6,406 nt of DNA from Acidobacteriaceae bacterium (lineage in GTDB: Bacteria; Acidobacteriota; Terriglobia; Terriglobales; Acidobacteriaceae): positions 17,846 through 24,251 of the forward strand of contig PKYX01000240.1 of assembly GCA_003132825.1 (NCBI GenBank), in the 5' to 3' direction. Of this stretch, positions 1 through 5,939 are shown piece by piece. The position numbers and the translations under genes are program-made. Position 1 is the first letter of the stretch. The number at the start of each line of letters is the position of its first letter. The notes under the pieces are model-generated. The model was not told the DNA's origin. It saw only the letters and a list, made by a program, of their open reading frames with translations, and ran no database searches.

Positions 1-2172
1 CTTGCCTATGTGCTCTACACCTCCGGTTCGACGGGCAAGCCGAAGGGTGTCGAGATTCCGCACTCCGCGATCGTCAACTTCCTGTTCTCCATGCAGCAGG
101 AGCCGGGATTCAGCGCCGGCGACACGCTGCTGGCGGTCACGACGCTCTCCTTTGACATTGCCGGACTCGAGCTCTACCTGCCCCTGATAAGCGGCGGAAA
201 GGTCGTCATTGCCAGCCGCGAAGACACCCAGGATCCGGCGCGACTCATGCAACGGATCGAAGAGTCGGAGTGCACGGTGATGCAGGCCACACCCGCAACC
301 TGGAGGGCTCTGATCAATGCGGGTTGGAAGGGCTCTGCCCGTCTGAAGGTTCTTTGCGGGGGCGAGGCGCTTCTCCCCGATCTGGCAAAGGAACTCCTGC
401 CGCGTTCGGCGGAGCTCTGGAATATGTACGGACCGACGGAGACTACCGTCTGGTCCACCGTCTACCGGACCAAGTCCGGCGACGGACCCGTACCGATCGG
501 CCGGCCGATTGCCAATACGCAAGTCTATGTACTCGACCCCTCGCGCAACCTGGTTCCTCCCGGGAACGTGGGGGAGCTGTACATCGGTGGCGACGGCCTG
601 GCGCGGGGCTACTTGCATCGCGAGGAACTGACCAAGGAGCGCTTCGTTGCCAGTCCGTTCGTACCCCATGCACGAGTTTATCGTACCGGTGATTTAGCGC
701 GCTGGCGTCCGGATGGAACCGTGGAGTGCCTGGGACGTGTGGATAGCCAGGTGAAGTTGCGCGGGTTTCGCATCGAGCTGGGCGAGATTGAAACTGTCCT
801 TGGCGGTCACCCGGCAGTGCGGCAATGCGCGGTAATTGCCCGGGAGGACATGCCGGGCGACAAGCAACTGGTCGCCTATTTCGAGACGCAGGCGGGACCG
901 ACACCGAGCGTCACCGACCTGCGCACCTACCTGGAGAAAGACCTGCCCGCTTTCATGGTCCCCTCGGTTTTCGTCAGCCTGGAGAAATTGCCGCTGACAC
1001 CGAACGGCAAGGTGGATCGCAAGTCGCTGCCCGCTCCCACCCAACGTGTCGCCGTGAAAAATGATTTCGTGGCACCCCTCGACGCCAGTGAGCAGCTACT
1101 CGCTCAGATTTGGGCCAAAGCCCTGAAGGTGAAGCGAGTGGGACGGCACGACAACTTCTTCGAGCTGGGAGGTCACTCGCTACTAGCGGTCCAGATCACC
1201 GTCGAAATTGAGAAACTCACCAAGATTCGCCTGCCTTTGGCATCTCTGCTGCAGGCACCTACCATTGCCGATCTGGCTCAGATATTGCGCAGGAAGCAGT
1301 GGGCGCCATCCTGGTCATCGCTGGTTCCGTTGCGAGCGAACGGATCTAAACCTCCGCTCTTCCTCATGCATGCGCATGGCGGCAACGTCCTCGAATACCA
1401 TGCCCTGGCAAACCTGCTGGAATCTGATCAGCCCGTGTACGCCTTGCAGGCTCGCGGTCTCGATGGGAATGTGCCGACAGATTTGACGCTGGAAAAAATG
1501 GCCTCCGCATACCTCGAAGAACTGAGAAGTTTTCAGCCGGAAGGGCCATATTTCCTGGCTGGCTTTTGCTTCGGCGGATTGCTCGCCCTGGAAGCGGCGC
1601 AGCAACTGAAGGCGGCAGGGCAAGAGGTTGCGCTACTGGTCCTGATTCAGTCGATGCACCCGGTTGCCTTCCACTTCAAGCCGGGCACTCCGTTTCTTCG
1701 CCGCTGGTGGTATCGCATGACCAAGCGAATGGACCTGGAGCGGGAGAATCGATCGCACGCCGGAAGGGGCTATGCATGGGAGAGGTACCGGCGCACCTGG
1801 GACATGGTTTGCGCCCGTATTGCGATTGCCCGCGACAATAAGGTCGGGAAGCGTCCGACCGATCTATCCCGGTTGCCCAAGCTCTATATCTTTGAGGCGC
1901 TGAGAATGGAACACGGGAAGGCTCTTCGAAAATATGACCCGCGCCCCTACGCCGGTGATGTCGTTCTGTTTCGTGCCAGCAAACAACTCTCGGGGCTCAT
2001 GGCGGATGAACGTCTTGGTTGGAAGCCTTTCTTCAATAGCGGTTTGGAGGTCTGTGAGGTTCCCGGACATCAGCAGAATCTCATGCTGGAGCCCAATGTT
2101 CGGCGCCTCGCCAAAGAACTCAACAGCCGGCTGAACGCCGCTCAACAGCGACATGGAACAAAAAACCGATAA
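1..2172 (+). CDS. Non-ribosomal peptide synthetase, C-terminal part (A-PCP-TE), 5' truncated by window
   Basis: The C-terminal 723 residues of an NRPS; the frame is open from base 1, so the start lies outside the window. It activates one amino acid as an adenylate, loads it on a carrier domain and releases the finished peptide. Adenylation motifs, counted from the first visible codon: A3 TSGSTGKPKG (7-16), A4 FDIAG (51-55), A5 NMYGPTE (141-147), A6 GELYIGG (191-197), A7 YRTGD (227-231), A8 core LGRVDSQVKLRGFR (244-257), A10 NGKVD with the catalytic Lys337. The ten pocket positions read D-I-L-Q-L-G-M-V-W-K, which resembles glycine codes. The carrier domain has FFELGGHSLL with phosphopantetheine Ser393. 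The thioesterase starts near residue 450; its nucleophile motif is GFCFGG with Cys523 instead of Ser, and His690 in GHQQN is the likely catalytic His. The region between them (about 560-640) is a long, basic, Trp-rich lid. No epimerisation or reductase domain follows, so this is a terminal module. The condensation domain is outside the window. Confidence 0.96.
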   Translation, partial: LAYVLYTSGSTGKPKGVEIPHSAIVNFLFSMQQEPGFSAGDTLLAVTTLSFDIAGLELYLPLISGGKVVIASREDTQDPARLMQRIEESECTVMQATPATWRALINAGWKGSARLKVLCGGEALLPDLAKELLPRSAELWNMYGPTETTVWSTVYRTKSGDGPVPIGRPIANTQVYVLDPSRNLVPPGNVGELYIGGDGLARGYLHREELTKERFVASPFVPHARVYRTGDLARWRPDGTVECLGRVDSQVKLRGFRIELGEIETVLGGHPAVRQCAVIAREDMPGDKQLVAYFETQAGPTPSVTDLRTYLEKDLPAFMVPSVFVSLEKLPLTPNGKVDRKSLPAPTQRVAVKNDFVAPLDASEQLLAQIWAKALKVKRVGRHDNFFELGGHSLLAVQITVEIEKLTKIRLPLASLLQAPTIADLAQILRRKQWAPSWSSLVPLRANGSKPPLFLMHAHGGNVLEYHALANLLESDQPVYALQARGLDGNVPTDLTLEKMASAYLEELRSFQPEGPYFLAGFCFGGLLALEAAQQLKAAGQEVALLVLIQSMHPVAFHFKPGTPFLRRWWYRMTKRMDLERENRSHAGRGYAWERYRRTWDMVCARIAIARDNKVGKRPTDLSRLPKLYIFEALRMEHGKALRKYDPRPYAGDVVLFRASKQLSGLMADERLGWKPFFNSGLEVCEVPGHQQNLMLEPNVRRLAKELNSRLNAAQQRHGTKNR

Positions 2173-3187
2173 GCCACAACCTGCGCCGGCGGCTCATGTC
2201 GAGGCCGGGCAGCGCAGCATCGCGGCAAACAAGCGGGGAGGATCAGTTCTACTGGCTCCTGAAGACAGTTCCAGCTGGGAGCGGAGAAACCCAACCGATC
2301 CGCCTGCCCGTGCGGTTCTCGGCTTCGCCGAGGCTTGTGTCCGTCCCGGACACCAATCGCTCTACGAGAGTATGGTGACGGAACTGGCGGAGTACCTGGG
2401 AGAGTCACCGGCCACTGTGGCCGCAGCGTGCGCGGCAGGCGCCGAGAGCGTTGCGCAAGATTGGAAAGCGCGCCAACTGCGCAAGGAAAGCCCGCCCGTT
2501 GCCGTGGTGGAGTTTTACCGTACCACGAAGAGTTATTTGTTCGACCTCACCACATTCAATTCAGACTATCCTCATACCGCAACTCTCGAGGCCCTCCTCA
2601 AAATGGCGAAGCAGCGAGGCCTGACCCGGGTTCTTGACTTCGGGTCGGGTATCGGCTCGGTCGGAATCTTTTTCGCGCAAAATGGCCTGGATGTTTCGCT
2701 GGCGGATATTTCTGAACCTCTTCAGAAGTATGTAGCCTGGCGCTTTAAGGTTCGCGGACTGAAATTGAAGCTCATCGATCTCAATCGCGAACAACTGCCC
2801 AGAAATACTTTTGAGGTCGTGACCGCCTTTGACGTCCTCGAGCACCTGCCGAAGCCTGCCGAGACCCTGCATTCGCTCGCCGCCAGTATGAGGACCGGGG
2901 GCCTCATCGCCCTAAACGTCGAAGAGCCCGATGCCCGCTTCCCGCAGCACATTGCAACCTATGAGGAAGTGTTCTCGAGCGTGGCGGCCGCGGGCTTTCG
3001 CCGCCTACAGTTTCTGCAGAAGACAGAAGTATTCGAGCGCGTCGAGCGCGGTTCGATCCCGACCCTTTGGCATGCATTTTGGGGAAAGATCTGGTACGGT
3101 GCCCTGTATCGGAACTGCATCGCCGTCCTCGATACCCTCGGCATCAAGAGGGCGATTCGCAGCTGGATCAAAGGCCCGAAAAACTAG
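2153..3187 (+). CDS. Class I SAM-dependent methyltransferase, probable NRPS tailoring enzyme
   Basis: A 344-residue protein with a Rossmann-type methyltransferase domain over about residues 130-285. Motif I is VLDFGSGIGSVG (160-171), the acidic end of strand 2 that should bind the SAM ribose is Asp185 in SLADIS, the motif around strand 4 is FDVLEHLP (226-233), and a typical MRTGGLIALNV strand follows. The first 45 or so residues are Pro/Ala-rich and probably disordered; residues 50-125 look like a helical N-terminal domain. The C-terminal tail (about 295-344) is rich in Trp and basic residues. The ATG at 2153 overlaps the NRPS end by 20 bases and has no clear Shine-Dalgarno sequence, which fits translation coupled to the NRPS. 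An in-frame ATG at 2372 is possible but would remove the residue 50-73 part of the helical region. Family membership is clear. The acceptor (N, O or C, peptide or precursor) cannot be read from the sequence; the position suggests the NRPS product. Confidence 0.9.
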   Translation: MEQKTDKPQPAPAAHVEAGQRSIAANKRGGSVLLAPEDSSSWERRNPTDPPARAVLGFAEACVRPGHQSLYESMVTELAEYLGESPATVAAACAAGAESVAQDWKARQLRKESPPVAVVEFYRTTKSYLFDLTTFNSDYPHTATLEALLKMAKQRGLTRVLDFGSGIGSVGIFFAQNGLDVSLADISEPLQKYVAWRFKVRGLKLKLIDLNREQLPRNTFEVVTAFDVLEHLPKPAETLHSLAASMRTGGLIALNVEEPDARFPQHIATYEEVFSSVAAAGFRRLQFLQKTEVFERVERGSIPTLWHAFWGKIWYGALYRNCIAVLDTLGIKRAIRSWIKGPKN

Positions 3188-3212
3188 GTTACGACCAGCA
3201 TCTCGTCGCGAA

Positions 3213-4136
3213 CTATGGTTCGGGCAAAACTGTCTGCTGGGTGTGCTTGCGGGAGAAGCTCAACAGTTTTTTCGTCACCGCCGCGTATGCCATCGGGGCC
3301 GTGCCCAAGAGCAGTCGAAGCGCCAGCTTCCAGCGCCCTTGCCGCAAGCAAAAGCTGATAGACCACGACAAAGCGATTGCGCCAATCACAGCGTATCGCT
3401 CCCGGCGACGCTTGCTCCCTCCCGGGTACTGACCTTGACGTTCCGTGCGAGCCAGCACGAGAATACCCTCCGTGATCGGTTCCAGATGCCGGATCGTATT
3501 GGTTTCGTGGTGGCGATATGCAATGGTGGGCGGTTGGCAGACGACGATGCAAGGGCCGTAGGTGCCGACCTTAAGAATGAGGTTGAGGCTGTCCAGGTGG
3601 AAGGTTTTCGAAGTGGTATTTCGAAGCCCACCCACTTCGTCGAACACCGACTTGCGGAGAACAATTCGGCTGCTCGAAAGCCCCAGTGACACATCCTTCG
3701 ACAAGTAGTCGGGAAACTTCAGAGCCTTCACGGGGAGCATTGCTTCTGATTCGGGAGCAATGGACTGTCCGTCCTGGAAATCAGTCATCGCTCCTATGAT
3801 CAGCGGCGGAGAGTCGAAGCTCCGGATGATTCGATCGTAGGTCGCGAGTGCCGAGGGCAGAAGGAGATCGTCGCTGTCCAGCAACACCAGATATTCTCCT
3901 TGCGCCAACCGGGCCGCTTTGTTGCGGGCGACCTCCGGGCCTTGATTGCTTTGTCGAAGCACCTTGATGCGGTCTCCATAGGATTCGAGCACCTGCAGTG
4001 TCTTGTCCGTGGAGCCGTCATCAATTACAAACAGCTCGAAATCCTTGAAACCTTGCGATAAAACCGAGTCGATTGCCTGTGCGACATAGTTCTCCCGGTT
4101 GTAGGCGGGCATCAGGACACTAAATCGAATGTTCAT
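3213..4136 (-). CDS. Glycosyltransferase family 2 (GT-A fold)
   Basis: A 307-residue inverting-type glycosyltransferase that should move a sugar from a nucleotide donor to an unknown acceptor. The GT-A domain opens directly with FSVLMPAYNRE (residues 5-15), followed by the nucleotide-binding strand FVIDDGSTDKT (36-46), the NQGPEVARN segment (64-72) and the metal/donor motif LLDSDD (85-90). Residues 160-230 hold the acceptor-side part, including GLSSSRIVLRKSVFDEVGG. The C-terminal 80 residues are basic, with moderately hydrophobic helices but no convincing membrane span, so a cytosolic or peripheral membrane enzyme is likely. I chose the ATG at 4136 because the family fold starts four residues later and GGAGA lies just upstream; the frame stays open to 4277, but the extra 47 residues look non-coding. 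It converges on the methyltransferase gene with 25 bases between the stop codons. Family 2 enzymes mostly build polysaccharides, O-antigen or glycolipids; a role in decorating the NRPS product is possible but unsupported. Confidence 0.92.
   Translation of the reverse strand: MNIRFSVLMPAYNRENYVAQAIDSVLSQGFKDFELFVIDDGSTDKTLQVLESYGDRIKVLRQSNQGPEVARNKAARLAQGEYLVLLDSDDLLLPSALATYDRIIRSFDSPPLIIGAMTDFQDGQSIAPESEAMLPVKALKFPDYLSKDVSLGLSSSRIVLRKSVFDEVGGLRNTTSKTFHLDSLNLILKVGTYGPCIVVCQPPTIAYRHHETNTIRHLEPITEGILVLARTERQGQYPGGSKRRRERYAVIGAIALSWSISFCLRQGRWKLALRLLLGTAPMAYAAVTKKLLSFSRKHTQQTVLPEP
3226..3272 (+). terminator. Possible terminator for the NRPS-methyltransferase transcript
   Basis: An exact 8-base inverted repeat, AAAACTGT (3226-3233) and ACAGTTTT (3263-3270), encloses a smaller stem GCTT/AAGC (3245-3248 with 3256-3259) and ends in a run of six T on the + strand. 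It lies 39 bases after the methyltransferase stop, inside the 3' end of the converging glycosyltransferase gene. The outer stem is AT-rich and the loop long, so this is a weak candidate and may be chance. Confidence 0.25.
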
Positions 4137-4322
4137 CCGGTCTCCAGGCCAAACGACTTCGTATTGAGAGCTACCGCTAGAGAGACTGCGTTTGTGGTTC
4201 GACAAAACATTGCGCACCCGAGTAATTTGGCCCTCAATCTTCGGCAGCCTCTGTTCCGCATCACCACTCGGGCACAAGCTCTTGGCCCTTCGTGTGTTCT
4301 GCTGGGATGAGCTTCGAACGAG
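4137..4322. other. 186-base intergenic gap between decarboxylase and glycosyltransferase genes
   Basis: This stretch separates two genes on the same (-) strand. Apart from the glycosyltransferase ribosome binding site at its left end I see no clear element. There is no GC-rich hairpin with a T-run after the decarboxylase stop and no convincing -35/-10 pair; TTGTCG followed after 17 bases by CTCTAG is a poor match. The length would allow a separate promoter for the glycosyltransferase, so its co-transcription with the decarboxylase is open. Confidence 0.5.
4141..4145 (-). promoter_or_regulatory. Ribosome binding site of the glycosyltransferase gene
   Basis: On the - strand GGAGA stands four bases before the ATG at 4136. 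It decides the start in favour of this ATG over the longer open frame reaching 4277. Confidence 0.7.
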
Positions 4323-5939
4323 CTATCCATAATTCGGCGGACTGACCGAGCGATCCATCCCGAACGTGGTCTGGCCGCCTTTTTGCACGTTCACTCCGAG
4401 CAAAATCGGGCCTTTGGCCGACAAAGCCTGCCGGATTGCCGGTTCCAGCTCTTCGGGGCGGTCCACGCTGATGGCCTCCATCCCGTAGCCCTGCGCGATC
4501 TTGACCTCGTCGATTCCCGGAATTTCAAGGCCAGGAACGCTTGGCCCGACGTTGGTGAAATCGCGGAATCCCCGCAAAGCCGAGTAGTCGTGGTTTCGCA
4601 GCACGATAAAGATGACGGGTGCGTTCCGCTGAACGGCAGTCCACAGGGCCTGAATCGAATACTGCGCCGAGCCATCTCCAACCGGGCAGACCACCCGTCT
4701 TTGTGGGTTGCCCATTTGCAGGCCGACTGCCAGGGGCAGGCCAAACCCCAATATGCCGCTGCGCACCGAGTAGAAGGAACGGGGCTCATCGAGTTCGACG
4801 TAGCGATCCAGGTCGCCCTTGGACGAAGGACACTCCTCCGCAATGACGGTATCGCGCGGCAACAGTTGGTTGAGAACTCGAAAAAGGTAGGCTGGCGTGA
4901 TCGGATGTTCGGGCTTGGGGTCAGCGGGTTGAGGCCGCGGTGGAGGCCCCGGCCGCGCCACGGTCCGCGCGCGGCGACGGAGGTACTCAGCCGCGACCCG
5001 TAGGTTGCCCACGATGCTGGTTCCCGACAATGCGGCAGCAGCATCGAACGGCGAGTTCGTGACTTGAAACAGCTTGGTTCCGGGTGCGATGACGTCGCCA
5101 GGAACATAGGCGTAATAGAGGAAGACCGGAGCCCCCAGCACCAAGACCGAGTCATACTGCGCTAATTGTCCGGCCAGCGGCCGCTGCGCCGGAACCAGAC
5201 CACCGCGGTACAGACGATGCCTCCGCGGGAACGTCCAGCGGGAAGCAATCGGGTCCTGGTAGACATCGGCATTCAAATGCTCGGCCAGCGCGATGACCTC
5301 ATGCCATGCGCTGTCTTCTTCGATCTGAGGACCGGTGACGAGCGCTGGTCTCCGGCTAGAATCGAGCGCCCGAACTACCTCGTCGAGGGCCGCAACATCC
5401 GGCGAAACCGTCTGCGTTACCTGGCGGGTCACCACCGGCGCACAACTACGATTCCAATCATCCATGGGGACCGAAATGAACACCGGCCCCTTGGGTGGTT
5501 GGGTTGCAATGTAGTAGCCGCGAGCGATCGCTGGCGGCACATCTTCGGCCTGCAACGGCTCGCAGGCCCATTTTACGTACGGCTTCACGACCTCAACCGC
5601 GCGGCTCACCAGAAAGGGCTCCGCCAGCGTCTGGCGACGGTCTTGCTGCCCGCTGACGACGACGAGTGGAGCGTGGCAATAATAGGCGTCGATGATAGCC
5701 GACAGTCCGTTGCCCGCGCTAGCGATGGAATGCAGGTTCACAAAAACCGCCGTTTCCTTCGCCAGCGCATATCCCAGTGCGATGCCCGCAGCCGAGCGTT
5801 CATGCAAGGCCAGGACATACTGAAAATCAGAAGGTAAGTCCTTGAGGAATGGAAGCTCGCTCGACCCGGGATTGCCGAAGATTACCGTCATTCCCAGGTC
5901 GCGCAGCACGCCATAGGTAACTTCCCGCACCGTACTCAT
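4323..5939 (-). CDS. mdlC: Benzoylformate decarboxylase-like thiamine-diphosphate enzyme
   Basis: A 538-residue enzyme with full-length three-domain ThDP architecture. From memory of Pseudomonas putida benzoylformate decarboxylase, which converts benzoylformate to benzaldehyde and CO2 in the mandelate pathway, the match is close at the N-terminus: FGNPGSSELPFLKD holds Ser26, LALHE the cofactor-activating Glu47 and NLHS the catalytic His70, all at the same numbers. The middle domain has GPVFISVPMDDW (151-162) and LVLGAPVF (266-273). The cofactor motif is GDGS (421-424) with metal ligands Asp422 and Asn449. Pocket residues Ala454, Leu455 and Phe458 match Ala460, Leu461 and Phe464 of the Pseudomonas enzyme. 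Oddities: Tyr276 sits where catalytic His281 is expected, the loop after the ligand Asn reads NHDY rather than NGTY, and a Pro/Arg-rich linker (321-346) joins the middle and C-terminal domains. The ATG overlaps the transporter stop. Decarboxylation of an aromatic 2-oxo acid is likely; the exact substrate is not. The symbol denotes resemblance, not proven function. Confidence 0.85.
   Translation of the reverse strand: MSTVREVTYGVLRDLGMTVIFGNPGSSELPFLKDLPSDFQYVLALHERSAAGIALGYALAKETAVFVNLHSIASAGNGLSAIIDAYYCHAPLVVVSGQQDRRQTLAEPFLVSRAVEVVKPYVKWACEPLQAEDVPPAIARGYYIATQPPKGPVFISVPMDDWNRSCAPVVTRQVTQTVSPDVAALDEVVRALDSSRRPALVTGPQIEEDSAWHEVIALAEHLNADVYQDPIASRWTFPRRHRLYRGGLVPAQRPLAGQLAQYDSVLVLGAPVFLYYAYVPGDVIAPGTKLFQVTNSPFDAAAALSGTSIVGNLRVAAEYLRRRARTVARPGPPPRPQPADPKPEHPITPAYLFRVLNQLLPRDTVIAEECPSSKGDLDRYVELDEPRSFYSVRSGILGFGLPLAVGLQMGNPQRRVVCPVGDGSAQYSIQALWTAVQRNAPVIFIVLRNHDYSALRGFRDFTNVGPSVPGLEIPGIDEVKIAQGYGMEAISVDRPEELEPAIRQALSAKGPILLGVNVQKGGQTTFGMDRSVSPPNYG

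Noticed and set aside
3209..3222. Stem-loop CGAAC-TATG-GTTCG at the end of the glycosyltransferase gene
   Set aside because: Only five base pairs and no T-run on either strand; likely chance.
4137..4277. Extension of the glycosyltransferase by 47 residues to an upstream start at 4277
   Set aside because: The extra residues resemble no part of the family, and a good ribosome binding site precedes the ATG at 4136, where the conserved fold begins.
4276..4314. Inverted repeat AAGCTC/GAGCTT after the decarboxylase stop as a terminator or operator
   Set aside because: Six bases with a 27-base spacer, no T-run and no extension of the stem; expected by chance.
4383..5003. Long + strand open frame opposite the decarboxylase gene
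   Set aside because: Opposite-strand shadow in GC-rich coding DNA; its product has no domain-like pattern, while the - strand frame is a clear enzyme.
5217..5219. His241 of the decarboxylase (RRHRLYRG) as the equivalent of catalytic His281
   Set aside because: It aligns with RHPCFRG of the Pseudomonas enzyme, upstream of the strand GAPVF; His281 lies after that strand, where this protein has Tyr276.
4323..5939. Acetolactate synthase or oxalyl-CoA decarboxylase as identity of the ThDP enzyme
   Set aside because: The FGNPGSSELPFLKD and NLHS segments with Ser26 and His70, and the Ala-Leu-x-x-Phe pocket, are of benzoylformate decarboxylase type.
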